A stretch of DNA of 64,000 nt from Sebastes aleutianus (Eukaryota > Chordata > Actinopteri > Perciformes > Sebastidae). Numbering within the stretch: the first letter of the stretch is position 1; each line of letters starts with the position of its first letter. The stretch lies in NCBI GenBank assembly GCA_916700875.1, contig CAKAKS010000039.1:13391044-13455043 (forward strand), in the 5' to 3' direction. The position numbers were made by a program, and so were the translations under genes. The notes below the pieces were generated by a model. It made no database searches. It saw only the letters and a program-made list of their open reading frames with translations, and was not told the DNA's origin. Of this stretch, positions 37,094 through 48,062 are shown piece by piece.

Positions 37094-37975
37094 CTATGTG
37101 GAGCATTTAGGAATATTTATACTTACTGAGTTTATCATTCCAGCATTCAAATGTGATTTTAATTAATCAATTCCCAGCCAACGTTTGTATGTGGGGCCCA
37201 TGTGGGTAGTAAATGGGCTGAAAAATGGGCCCTATATGGGATCGTCCATGGGTTCCATAATGGCCCAATGTCAATTGCCCTTGTGGGTTTCATGCAGGAG
37301 TACACTGGGTGTTATATGGGCCCAATCTGGGCAACATAAACCAAAACCCATCTCGGCCCCAGGTTTAAGTTCTATGTGGGAACTACATGGCCTGAAATAT
37401 GGGTTGTAAGTGGGTTTGTCCACAGTTTCCATGTTGGCCCAATACACTTATATCCCAGTAGTAACCGAACTAGGACCACACGGGTAGCCCACATGGGGAG
37501 CCCATGTGGGACCTACTTAGTTGATCCAAGTGGGCCCCAGATAAGATGCCCATTTTGGGCCCATACCCACTTGATACCCAGGTACCCCCAGCATAACCCA
37601 TGTGGGGCCCACATAACCATGTTGGTTGGGTTTATATCTTTTCAAAATCTAGATTATTTTTGATTTTATCTATTTCAAACATTTTTTAATTTTTTTTATT
37701 TGTACATATATAAAACTGCACAAAATCCAGTCAATGAAAAAAAACAAGAAATGTGTCAGGAGAGGTCAAGAAGCCACAGGCTTATACAAAGGACCTCCCC
37801 CCAACCCCAGGAGCAAAAAAAACAATAACAAAAAAGGAAGAAAGATCTAAACTATGTGGAGCGTTTAGGAATATTTATACTTACTGAGTTTATCATTCCA
37901 GCATTCAAATGGGATTTTAATTAATCAATTTATATCTTTTTAAAAATACAGATTATTTTTGATCTTATCTATTTC
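37094..37975. repeat. Direct duplication split by a MITE-like insertion
   Basis: A ~125-bp segment (TGTGGAGCRTTTAGGAATAT ... GATTATTTTTGATYTTATCT) is present intact at about 37851-37975. It is also split at 37094-37169 plus 37629-37677. The intervening part, about 37170-37628, is the insertion listed separately. Confidence 0.8.
37170..37628. mobile_element. MITE-like insertion with CCCARCCAAC termini and CCCATGTGGG repeats
   Basis: The left terminus CCCAGCCAACGTTTGTATGT and the inverted right terminus CCCAACCAACATGGTTATGT form TIRs of about 30 bp. The interior is made of degenerate CCCATGTGGG / GGGCCCA motifs, themselves palindromic. Comparison with the intact duplicate implies a 2-bp TT duplication. 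No ORF is meaningful. Confidence 0.7.
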
Positions 37976-37989
37976 TTTTTTTTAATCAT

Positions 37990-38440
37990 ATTTTTATTGA
38001 CACTTTGCAACAAACATACACAACATAATTTACAGACCCTGTATACATACAGCACCCAACCATGTCTGTCTAAAGTGCCATATTTTAAGATTTGTTATAC
38101 ACATAAAAACAAACACTGAAAACAACAGTATGAACAAATAGGGAGTGATCTTTTCATTGTCATACAATCATAGATTGGTAAAAATAAAATCTGGTCTGTG
38201 GGGTGTTACACAGTTGACACAAATAATTCCAGTTTATGGTTAACATATGCTGTTATCCTCTCCATTTTGTAAATGTCCATTGTGATGTTCATCCTTGTAT
38301 TCAGAGTTGGGCTCTCCTGTGATAACCACTTCCTCGTAAGAGCCTTTTTACCAGCTACCAGCAATAAATTTAATAAATATTTGTCTCTTTTCAACCATTC
38401 TTGAGGCATAAGTCCAAAAAATAAAGTCTTGCATTACATG
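37990..38440 (-). mobile_element. L1-type LINE 3' fragment
   Basis: Minus-strand frame 38409-38206 reads LLVAGKKALTRKWLSQESPT and MDIYKMERITA. This matches the extreme C-terminus of fish L1/Tx1-type ORF2 as I know it. T-rich sequence at 37977-37999 on plus marks the A-rich 3' tail. It is 5'-truncated. Confidence 0.65.
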
Positions 38441-38535
38441 GGAACAAACATTAGGACCATTGTTATTATTGTTTGTTTTTTTGTTTTGTGTGTTTTTTGT
38501 TTGTTTGTTTTTTTCAACTTTATTCTTTCTTTTTA

Positions 38536-38539
<4 letters not shown>

Positions 38540-38588
<49 letters not shown>

Positions 38589-38590
38589 TC
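38540..38590. repeat. (ATT)n microsatellite
   Basis: About 17 perfect trinucleotides. Confidence 0.95.
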
Positions 38591-38869
38591 TTTCTCAATT
38601 TTGAATGTTGAAGTTGTTTTCTCTTGTGTACTTAATGAGTTTGTCTATAAGCTCAACTACTTAAAAATTGGTTTATAAACTATTGTAATTACGAACTATA
38701 AAATTGCATATATGAAAACAACCTCGAAAAAAGGGAAAAAAGTTGTTTGTTAAATATTTTCTGTATTAATTATTAATTACATCTAAAATCATTCACTATA
38801 GAGGGGGACTTTTATTTTTTGCCTCACCGGAAACAGTAACTCTTATTGTGGTGACTTGACCCTACGCAT

Positions 38870-39080
38870 GAAGCAGCAGCGGTGCTGGTGTGTGTGTGTG
38901 TGTATGTGTTTACCTGGAGATGGGGGGGGGGGGGTTCCCCGGGGAACTCTGTGCAGCCGACACCGCCTCCTTCTCCAGGCAGCCGGGAGGAGAGCTCCAG
39001 AGAGCCGGAGAGAAGAGCTTCAGAGAGCCGGGAGGAGAGCTCCACAGAGCCGGGGAGGAGAGCAGGCTGGCGGGCAGGAG
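38870..39080. repeat. GC-rich ~24-bp repeat block
   Basis: TG run, G homopolymer (38922-38935), then four units of CGGGAGGAGAGCTCCAGAGAGC. Three frames are open for 70-100 codons. No splice signals or similarity support a gene. Confidence 0.6.
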
Positions 39081-39223
39081 TCAGATGTGTTCAGTGGAGA
39101 GAATAATATCCACAACATGAAAGAAATACTTCAATATGGTTCATTCATTAACATACATATTCTATAGTACTAACACTGCTGGAAGAAGTACACATAGGCT
39201 ACTTCTAAATAATACTTCATTAC

Positions 39224-39224
39224 C

Positions 39225-39262
<38 letters not shown>

Positions 39263-39530
39263 ATAGTAACTTTATTGATCCCGAGGGAAATTCAAGTTTC
39301 CAGCATCACAGTTCCATAGTGCAAAACATGTTAGTAAAAAGGCAGCAAAAAAGTCAGTAGTGCAAAGTACAAAGTACAAAAAAATATACCAGATATAAAA
39401 ATACAAGGAGATGAAGAAAAATTGTTAAAACTGAATATAGTGCAGGGTAACAGCTGTGATACACGACTATTAAAAAAGTGAATATAGTGCAGAAGAGACT
39501 GTTAAAAGTGAATATAGTGCATTATTATCT
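39224..39530 (-). mobile_element. LINE 3'-UTR fragment with (GATA)n tail
   Basis: On minus it reads GGGATCAATAAAGTTACTAT followed by TCTA repeats. This is the same kind of terminus as the LINEs at 30.1 and 56.3 kb. Confidence 0.6.
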
Positions 39531-39724
39531 GTCCTATTATTACCAGTAAATGTAATGATAAAAAAGTACAGCAGTATTATCAGTAGACTATCATAATACA
39601 GTATCAGCTAATGTAGGCCTATCAAAAGTAAAAGTATGTAAAGTAACTAAAAAGAAACTGAGCACATTTGTTCCAGTAAGTGCAATTTTAAGTTACTTTT
39701 ATACTTTGTCAATTCAACTGCACT

Positions 39725-40480
39725 CTACAGGAAAGGCCAGAGCAGACTCTACCTGCTCAGGAGACTGAGGTCTTCAGGAGTGCAGGGTACACTCCTGAAG
39801 ACCTTTTATGACACTTTGGTGGCATCAGCCAGTTTGTATGGAGTTGTCTGCTGGGGCAGCAGCATCTCGGCTGCGGACAGGAAGAGACTAGACAGAGTGA
39901 TCAGGAAGGCCAGCTCTGTCCTGGGATGCCCCCTCGACACAGTGGAGGTGGTGGGAGAGAGGAGGATGATGGCTAAGCTGTCATCCATGATGGAGGATGA
40001 CTCCCACCCCATGCAGGACACCATCTCAGCACTGGAGAGCTCCTTCAGCGACAGGCTGCTCCACCCAAAGTGTGTGAAGGAGTGCTATCGCAGGTCCTTC
40101 CTTCCTGCAGCTGTCAGACTCCACAACCAGCACTGCTCCCAGTAGACCACTTACACTCCAAATACTGACAATAACTGCCCTTTACTGTACACCAACTGTC
40201 TATCAGTACTACTCAGGTGTAATTCACACTGTGCAATATCATTTTCCACTTGTGCAATTTTGTTAATAGTCTGTTTATTGTCAATACTGTATATACTGCT
40301 CCTATTTTTATACTTCCTTCTATTTAAATGGTTCATATTTTGTTACACTTTGTTTAGCTCGTTTTTACTGTTAGCTGATGCATCTTGTTTTTTGCACTAT
40401 CCCCTTTGCTGCTGTACACTGCACATTTCCCCACTGCGGGACTAATAAAGGAATATCTTATCTTATCTTATCTTATCTTG
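39725..40480 (+). mobile_element. L2-like LINE, ORF2 C-terminus and 3' UTR
   Basis: An open frame from about 39731 to 40145 reads RLYLLRRLRSSGVQGTLLKT, then YGVVCWGSSISAADRKRLD, VLGCPLDTVEVVGERRM and YRRSFLPAAVRL. This is the conserved C-terminal part of fish L2/Rex-type ORF2. The 3' UTR ends CCCCACTGCGGGACTAATAA followed by (TCTTA)n. The retained ORF end is unbroken, so the insertion is relatively recent, though 5'-truncated. Confidence 0.85.
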
Positions 40481-40919
40481 TAAAGACTGGAAACAGTCAA
40501 TGTGCAATAATGTGCTGCACGTTTGAACAGATTTAAGTTTGTAAAGTGAGGTTGGGCTTCACAGATGGAGGCTGATCCAGAGTCTGCTGAATGAACTAAT
40601 GAAGCGTTGACTTCAGGACCAGTTCCAAGATGAAGTCCTGCTCAGTGGACCTGTTCAGACCTGCAGACGGCTGCTCAGGAACTATAAACACAGAGGTGTC
40701 GAGTTACCACACTGCTCATAAACTACTTTATATATGGCCTAAAGTATGTGGACGCTCTGTCTCTATACTCCTGTGTTGGATCTGTGTTTCCAGGTTTGGA
40801 CCTCTTAGTTCCACTGAGGAGATATTTAACAGTTTCCTGTTTCAACATGACAACAATAAAGTTTCATCAAAATTTACTTCAAATTTTAACTGAATTTCCA
40901 GAAAATCATCAAAGTAAAA

Positions 40920-40943
40920 CCTGAAGTGAATATCAGTAGAACG

Positions 40944-40996
<53 letters not shown>

Positions 40997-41000
40997 GTTT
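40920..41000. repeat. (AT)n microsatellite
   Basis: TA-rich run ending in the palindromic AGATCTGATCTGATATATATATCAGATCT context just before the 58-bp array. Confidence 0.85.
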
Positions 41001-41029
41001 ATAGATCTGATCTGATATATATATCAGAT

Positions 41030-41706
41030 CTGGTCCCAGTCTGTCCTGGGCCTCCGCCCGCTGGTATTTGTCCAGTATGAGACAGATCTGATCCCAGTCT
41101 GTCCTGGGCCTCCGCCCGCTGGTGTCTGTCCAGTATGAGACAGATCTGGTCCCAGTCTGTCCTGGGCCTCCGCCCGCTGTTGTCTGTCCAGTATGAGACA
41201 GATCTGGTCGGAGTCTGTCCTGGGTCTCCCCCCGCTGTTGTCTGTCCAGTATGAAACCGATCTGGTCCCAGTCTGTCCTGGGTCTCCCCCCACTGGTGTC
41301 TGTCCAGTATGGGACAGATCTGGTCCCAGTCTGTCCTGGGCCTCATCTTGCTGGTCTCTGTCCAGTATGGGACAGATCTGGTCCAAGTCTGTCCTGGGCC
41401 TCCCCCCCGCTGGTGTCTGTCCAGTATGAGACAGATCTGGTCCCAGTCTGTCCTGGGCCTCTCCCTGCTGGTGTCTGTCCAGTATGGGACAGATCTGGTC
41501 CCAGTCTGTCCTGGGTCTCCCCCTGCTGGTGTCTGTCCAGTATGAGACAGATGTGGTCCCAGTCTGTCCTGGGCATCTCCCCGCTGGTGTCTGTCCAGTA
41601 TGGGACAGATCTGATACCAGTCTTTCCTGGGCCTCCCCTTGCTGGTGTCTGTCCAGTATGGGACAGATCTGGTCCCAGTCTGTCCTGGGCTTCCCCCTGC
41701 TGGTGC
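41030..41706. repeat. 58-bp minisatellite
   Basis: About 12 units built on GGTCCCAGTCTGTCCTGGGC, CTGGTGTCTGTCCAGTATG and GACAGATCT. Because stop codons are absent from the unit, it gives open frames of 238 codons (minus) and 172 (plus), reading for example QTGTRSVSYWTD. No start, splice or homology evidence for protein. Confidence 0.95.
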
Positions 41707-41709
41707 AGT

Positions 41710-42850
41710 GTGGTACTGGTCTGTGAGGAGCTGGGTTCATTAAGGCATCTGTCCTCAGGGCTCAGATAACAGATAGTGTTCTCCTCCATGCTGGCACTTA
41801 TTGATCCCAGTCAGCGGCTAAGATCAGCTCTTCTTCTTCTGTGGTGGTTGGCTTCGGGGAGAATGCAGACATTATTGGATGCTCGTCTTTCACTGAGTGT
41901 AATGAAGTACTGCTGACATGATACACAGCTCTGTTCACAGACCCTCTATCACAACAATGGACTCAATTAATCCATCGGGGGTTCACTCAGCTCTTTGTTT
42001 GTCTCAAGTCTGCGTCCTCACTGAGGCCTTTATTCTACAGTCAGCCCATTCTGCGTCCTCCGTTTCAGCTCATTTCAACAGTTTTATACATTATTTTGAC
42101 AACAGCCGCTGCCGCCATTTTGGACTGAAAACGCTTATTATATTTATAATATTTTATTGTTCAACACAGGACCTTTCAGTAGAGACATTAAATATGACAA
42201 TGTAATATAAATAATTTAGTTTTACTTTTGTACGTCGCTTTGTAGGCGGACGTTTTACTGACGTCTGGTAGGCGCTTTCAGTCCAAAATGGTGGAAGCTT
42301 AACTCTGCTGCTGGGAGCTGATGTTGACATGGAACCAACTATTGACTTTCACTTCTTAGCAATGTACAGTACGTTGTTTTTCCTCTAGAGTCCTCGCTAG
42401 CTTGTCCGGAAACTGACAAGCTAGCTAGCTAATGCGTTGCTAGGCAACAGCTTGGGTCCATGTTTACTTCCTGTCAGCTGATGTCATTCCCCGTATCCCT
42501 GCAACAGGAAATAAAGTGGATCACATTTAGCATGTTTACGTTTAAAACTGTGCAACGGTCTAAATGTTGTAGATTTGTGACATCACAAAGTTACATAAAT
42601 GCTGACGGCTGATTTAAAGGCTCAGTGTGCGAATACGTTCTGTGTGTATTTCCCTGTGATTGATGTCTTGATACTTTCACTTAATTATAATATAAAAGAC
42701 ATGAAAATCTCCCTTTTTCTCTGTCTGGGACCTTTAATAAATCCTGGAGGTTTTATAGAGCTGACAATATGGAATGTTTTTATTTGTGTTCTTTCGAAAT
42801 TAAATCTGTGAAAAACAAGCAATTACATTTGTACTGAGAAGCATCAAAAC
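41710..42850. other. Region upstream of the small plus-strand gene
   Basis: No coding exon is recognised. A fish repeat motif CCATTTTGGACTGAAA occurs inverted at 42115-42130 and 42275-42292. The 42600-42850 part would be the 5' UTR or promoter of the gene starting at 42851. Confidence 0.4.
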
Positions 42851-44621
42851 ATGGAGAAGGTAAGTAAATGTTATGATTATTTCATCTCCTAATAATGAAT
42901 GTGTAAAGTTGTGTCGCAGTGTGTGATAACAAGTATTATCTCACACTGTGTTAGTGTGTATGTGTCTGTGTTTGGACCATCGGTTCAATTAACTAACTGC
43001 ACTCTGCTGTTTAAAGTTAGTAATCTGAAGTTGTCAGAGGACGACTCTATATATCTGAATGGTGTTGTAGAGAGTCCTCTTTACTAATACATGTTATTTA
43101 GTTTAGGTTTCACATATTTTACTAATATGTTTTGGAAAATTTTTACTATTTTTTCACATATTTTACTAATCATTTTCCTACATCTTTTTTTGGATATTTT
43201 TCTCTAATAATTTTCGGGCATTTTTTGAATAGTATTCACAGATTTCTGAATGTTTTTTCATGCTTTTAGTTTGTAGAACGTCTTCTTTAGAAAGAGATGT
43301 TATTTAGTTTAGTTTTCACATATTTATTAATATTTTTCACATATTTTACTAAGAATTTGGGGATATTTTTCACATATGTCTGAATGGTCTTTGATACTTT
43401 CAGCTTGTAGAGAGTCCTCTTTACTAATAGAGGTTATTTAGTTTAGTTTTCACACATTTTACTAATATGTTTTGGATATTTTTGACTATTTTTTCACATA
43501 TTTTACCAATAATTTTCCTATAATGTACTATAATTTTCAGGCATTTTTTGAAAAGTTTTCACAGATTTCAGATTTCTGAATGTTTTTTCGTGCTTTTAGT
43601 TTGTAGAACGTCCTCTTTAGAAAGAGATGTTATTTAGTTTAGTTTTCACATATTTATTAATATTTTTCACATATTTTACTAATAATTTTTGGATATTTTT
43701 CACATATATTTGAATGGTCTTTGATACTTTCAGCTTGTAGAGAGTCCTCTTCACTAATAGAGGTTATTTAGTTTTGTTTTCACACATTTTACTAATAATT
43801 TTTGGGATATTTTTCACAAGCTGCAGATTTAAACAGGAACAGCTTCCTGTTTCAGTGTCAACATCACAATAATGCAGCCTGTCACATAAATGTAGTGGAG
43901 TAACAAGTATAAAGTAAATAGTACTTCAGTACTTCAGAGTAAATGGAGCAGGAGGTTCTGTGTCTCTTGGCTTCACGTTGTCCCATGTGTGTCCCTTTGA
44001 ACAGGAAGTGATTTCAGATTGTGGCGACAGCAGCGTTAAAGATCAGCAGCAGATTAAAGAGAAGAAGAAGAAGAAGAAGAAGAAGAAGACGCAGCTGTTG
44101 GATGAGAGGACATCAGCTGATGAGCAGCAGCCCGTCCTGATCCACGGTCTGAGCGTAGAGCGGTACCGAGAGATCTACCATTCAGTTCTACCGCCGTCTG
44201 TCCTCGCCGGTCTGTCAACAGCTAAAGCTGCTGTAAGACCTTTCACTCACCCCAACACCTCTTATTAATGTTACTCATGTTATTATAACTTTTATTATAC
44301 TGTTTTGATACCTGTTATACCTGCACCAGTCTCCTCCCTCACCAACACCTGTTATTTATGTCATTATTACAAATGTTTTTATTATTACAAATATTATCCT
44401 TATTATTATGATTATTATGATTATTATTAATATGCAGCAGTAACAGTGTTAATATGCGACACCATTAATTACAGTGATGTGTTGTCGTTTTAAAGGACTA
44501 CGTGTCTCAGGTGCTGGAGCTGAAGCAGCGTCTGTGGGTGGAGCTTAGTCGACCTCAGCTACAGGAGACGGTCGGGGAGGACGGACGAGTGGAGGTCAAA
44601 GAAATATTTGACCTGACTTAA
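42851..44621 (+). CDS. Unidentified small lysine-rich protein, 120 aa
   Basis: Three exons are proposed: 42851-42859 (ATGGAGAAG, donor GTAAGT), 44005-44232 (acceptor TTTGAACAG, donor GTAAGA) and 44496-44621 (acceptor TTTTAAAG, stop TAA 44619-44621). All are phase 0 and the ends fit exactly. The product begins MEKEVISDCG, has a poly-Lys run at about 25-33, then GLSVERYREIYHSVLPPSVL, ELKQRLWVELSRPQLQ and GEDGRVEVKEIFDLT. I do not recognise the family. The C-terminal two-thirds looks like a compact helical domain. The lysine run could act in nuclear targeting, but GAA expansion may also explain it. The 9-nt first coding exon is the weakest part; the second and third exons are better supported. 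An AATAAA lies at 44656-44661, 35 nt past the stop. Confidence 0.6.
43060..43815. repeat. ~340-bp imperfect tandem duplication
   Basis: The block from GTAGAGAGTCCTCTTTACTAAT through TTTAGTTT and CACATATTTTACTAAT occurs at about 43066, 43407 and 43735, with a shared interior. It lies in intron 1 of the small gene. Confidence 0.8.
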
Positions 44622-44655
44622 GATGGAGACTGTGTTATTCATGTAGAAACTCATA

Positions 44656-44661
44656 AATAAA
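44656..44661 (+). terminator. Poly(A) signal AATAAA of the small plus-strand gene
   Basis: Canonical hexamer 35 nt after the TAA, within CTCATAAATAAATAAG. Confidence 0.6.
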
Positions 44662-44799
44662 TAAGAGGAGTGGTTACTGTCGACTGCAGCGCGGTCTGAA
44701 AGGTGATGCTCACTTTGATTTTGACAGCACGTTGATTTGCATGTGTGGTTACTGAGCGTCAACACATGTAAAACTACCAGCCAGCTCTCTGTTCCGCCT

Positions 44800-45735
44800 G
44801 ACGTCGGACACTGAGTTGGACCGCCGATATCATTTGTGTTCATTCGCCGGAGAGAAGGAGGAGCTTGTCTCCATGGATACCAACAACTTTTCTTTCCTCC
44901 ATTTCCTCCATCAACCATGGAAGAAATAACCACTGTTGCTGCCTTGTACATGTTGTGGAAGTCCCAGATATGTCAGAAAACCAAACGCTGTCGTGTCTGG
45001 GTTTATAACATCACAATCACATACAGTGCCATTACACTGACTGTATCTAGCAGCCACACGTCACTACTGCGGTATGAACCAAAAATAAACAGATTGTGCT
45101 GTGATTTAATATCAATAAACAGATCAAAATGATGCTGAAATAATTACATAATGATGCTGATTAGTAAAAAGTCTGAATTCATGCTTTGTCAGGTCTGTTA
45201 CCAAGTCAACAAGCAAACAACTCTTCAAATGCTCGTTTTCTGAATGGAGTTTGGATGGATCAGTGCCAGGCTATGCAGCTGCTCCATCAACACTCAACAT
45301 AAAGTCATCTAGGCATAAATACGGCAGCGACGTTGTTGTTTCTACCACAGACAGTCTGTGGTTTCTACACAGAGTTTGGTCCGGTCTCTGTACAGATATG
45401 ATGTACTATCGTAGCTCTGGGTAACCACAGACACACACAAGACTTATTTCCTCCATTTCTGACGTAAGGACGTCAGTGACGACAGGAGGACAGGAGGACA
45501 ATCTCAACACTGAGAGGATTTCATCAAACAGCGCCACACCAATTTATCACTCCAGTTGAAATATTTCAACTCCCGCAAATACGCAATGCGAAATTTGCGA
45601 AATTTGCGAAAATCACGTCATTCGCACCATTCGCGTCGTCTGGCGCAAATTCTTGTCACTTTGCATTGACTTTCTATGTAATTATGTCGCGTGAAAAGTT
45701 TGCTTCACTCCTGTTGTGAACACACCATTACTTTT
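44800..45735 (+). mobile_element. PIF/Harbinger-like element remnant, copy 2 (longer)
   Basis: Shares the MEEITTVAALYMLW start (ATG 44917) and the right terminus TGTTGTGAACACACC with copy 1 at 9843-10410. It also carries about 300 bp (about 45240-45540) absent from copy 1 but present on the minus strand at 63690-64000. Non-autonomous. Confidence 0.65.
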
Positions 45736-45786
45736 GCAGAAGAAGAAGGAGACACAACGACATGACGTAATTACACACCTCTACAT

Positions 45787-45792
45787 TTTATT
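45787..45792 (-). terminator. Poly(A) signal AATAAA of the GPCR gene
   Basis: TTTATT on plus, 120 nt past the minus-strand TAG at 45914-45912. Confidence 0.55.
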
Positions 45793-45911
45793 CAATTTCT
45801 GATGTTTCCACTAAATAAAAACACAGATGATAATAAGAATAATAATCTTTAGCTTGGTATTGAACCACATCTCTGTCTGGAACCTTCATGTCTCTGAGGT
45901 CCAGAGATCTT

Positions 45912-46889
45912 CTACTCTGCCTGGGTTCTGGAGTTTGGGTTCTGCTGGTCTTTGGTCCAGCAGGCCACCTGTCTGAACCGGGTCAGGTAGAACATGGGAC
46001 CGATGAACAGGCCGAAGTTTGGGAAGAGCAGCAGGACCTGCAGGACGCAGCACTGAGCCGAGCTGATGGTCTCGGAGGGCCTGGATAAGATCACAGACAT
46101 GTAGGGGACCAGAGCCACCACAGGAGAGTACGCCACCACCGACGGTACCATCACCGCCACGATGTTCTTCAGAGCTCTCCTCTTCAGCGGCACACTGGAG
46201 CCCGAAGCGTGGCCCGGCCCGCTCTGACACAACACCCACACGATGGCCAGCAGACACAGCAGCATGACCACGAAGAGCAGCGAGATGGTGATGGACAGAG
46301 ACAGAGCCATTGTGAACATCTGGACGAAATACCCCAGCAGGGCCACGGTCAGGGTGAGGAGCCAGGCGCCGGCACACAGCGCCACCCGGTACTCCCGCCT
46401 CCCCAGCCTGATGTAGGCGACGGGCCGGGCCGCTGCCACGTAGCGCTCCAAACACATGAAGGTCAACAGCAGCGGGCAGCCGAAGATGTTGAGAGCGAAG
46501 AGGGCTTCGCGGACGGAGCGGGTCACCTGAGAGGTCTCGTGTAGGGTGGTGTAGATGTCCAGAGGCAGACAGAGGCAGTACAGGACATCCATGACGGACA
46601 CGTTGAGTCCCAACACCTCAGATGGCGTCATGGCGCTCCTCCTCTTCAGCAGCAGTCACATCAAGCCTGCGTTAGCTGGAAGTGCCGTCACCAATACGAA
46701 GACCTTCACCGCCAACCAGCTCACTTTACCAGTTTCCACGTGACACTTGTTCATCATCTCCATGTAACTGTCCATGGACATGAGGAAGGACCAGAAGGAC
46801 CAGGGGGACTCGAACGGATCGTGTCCGCTGAGAGACCCGTTGGTGCTGATGTTGCTTCCACTGACGGACAATGCGCTGCTGTTCCCCAT
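45912..46889 (-). pseudogene. Rhodopsin-class (delta-group-like) GPCR with in-frame TGA in TM1
   Basis: A single coding exon, 325 codons from ATG 46889-46887 to TAG 45914-45912, reads through as one frame except for TGA at 46658-46656. The N-terminus has sequons NSS, NIS and NGS. TM1 is WLAVKVFVLVTALPANAGLM, then the stop, then LLLKRRSAMTPSEVLGLNVS. TM2 follows as VMDVLYCLCLPLDIY. TM3 ends CLERYVAAARPVAY (ERY for DRY), TM5 and TM6 are present, and TM7 has a GPMFY in place of NPxxY. Fish P2Y/PAR-type orphan receptors look similar, and I cannot name the ligand. Apart from the TGA, where Trp (TGG) would fit, nothing is broken. A TATA box, a donor and a poly(A) signal flank it. It could be a recent pseudogene, a null allele, or a sequence error. 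Confidence 0.75.
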
Positions 46890-46985
46890 CCCCAGTTGTT
46901 TAAGACCAACTGTTTTATCGTTATCAATAATAATCTGTAATAAATCATATTTGTTATGAACACATGAACACATTATCATAAAGTA

Positions 46986-47115
46986 AACTCAACTGATTCA
47001 TCTTGTTCTGTACTATACGGTAATATAGTAGTGAAATAGTACTATACGGTAATATAGTAGTGATATAGTACTATATGGTAACATAGTAGTGATATAGTAC
47101 TATACGGTAGTACTA
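46986..47115. repeat. ~24-bp minisatellite (ACTATACGGTAATATAGTAGTGA)n
   Basis: Four or five units upstream of the GPCR coding exon, in its proposed 5' intron. Confidence 0.85.
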
Positions 47116-47129
47116 TATTATGAACGTAC

Positions 47130-47210
47130 CTTCAGGAGGAAGATGATGATGATGAAGATGATGAAGTGTGCTCAGTGATGAGTCTCTGCTCCTCTTTCTC
47201 CTTTATAAGG
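47130..47210 (-). promoter_or_regulatory. TATA promoter and 5' UTR exon of the GPCR gene
   Basis: On minus, CCTTATAAAG (47210-47201) is a good TATA box. Transcription would start near 47178. A donor CCTGAAG|GTACGT ends the untranslated exon at 47130. The matching acceptor before the ATG at 46889 is unclear; a weak one is AAACAG near 46911. Confidence 0.45.
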
Positions 47211-47934
47211 AGGCAGCAGACACTCCCTCAGGTTGTTTGCATACAGACATGGTGGTCCATGTGTTTGTTTCCATCATGCAAATGTGTGAAGACACGCTCC
47301 AGCTGACCTTCATCACCATTTACATCCTGTTTACCTGAAGCTCCAGCTGACCTTCATAACCATCATCAGACGTTGAAGGGCTTGACGAACCGTCGATATC
47401 AGAAGCGGAGGGGTGTAACGAAGCGACGGTATCATGGTACGTTTTTATCGCAAGGGCACGCGCAGCTTCCCAGCATCGGATGCTTGGTGGGTTTCCACTA
47501 GACACAACACACTCGGCACCTGATTGGATGAACGCTTTCAAAAAACCGGAAACAATATGGAAGCTCATTTGGAAACTTTCTTCTCTTATTTCCCGAAAAT
47601 AGTTCCACAAAATGTGTTTCTGAAAACATTTGAGGCGAGAAATAATCCATGCAGTTGCTGAATCTGTCTTTATTTTGGATCGATAAACGTTTATTTTAAA
47701 GATACTCGGGAGTTTCGAGAGGCGGTGAGTCGTGTCGGACGCCCGTGATTTGCATAACGTAGACCAGACCTCAACTTTATGCAAATGAGGAACGGCCATC
47801 GTGACGCTCTGTCTCTCAAATCGCGCCGCCAAGCTACCAGAATGCATTGCAGGACTGCTTACATAGATAATGAATGTGAAGCGTGGAAAGGACAGATCCT
47901 GTGGACACGTACCATCAGAGCGAGGAGCGTGGCT

Positions 47935-48062
47935 AAGAGTTGGTATCAGTCGCCGAGGGGTGTGACGAAGCGTCGGTATCAGACACCTAGGATCGTGACG
48001 AAGCGTCGGTATCAGACGCTGAGGGGCGTGACGAAGCGTCCGTATCTGACACCCTGGGAATG
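47935..48062. repeat. ~32-bp repeat (GTGACGAAGCGTCGGTATCAGACGC)n
   Basis: Three to four units, with two more diverged ones at 47370-47440. Confidence 0.75.

Noticed and set aside
46656..46658. Selenocysteine at the GPCR TGA
   Set aside because: GPCR TM1 has no selenocysteine precedent that I know of, and no SECIS-like structure was noticed in the short 3' region; a TGG to TGA change is simpler.
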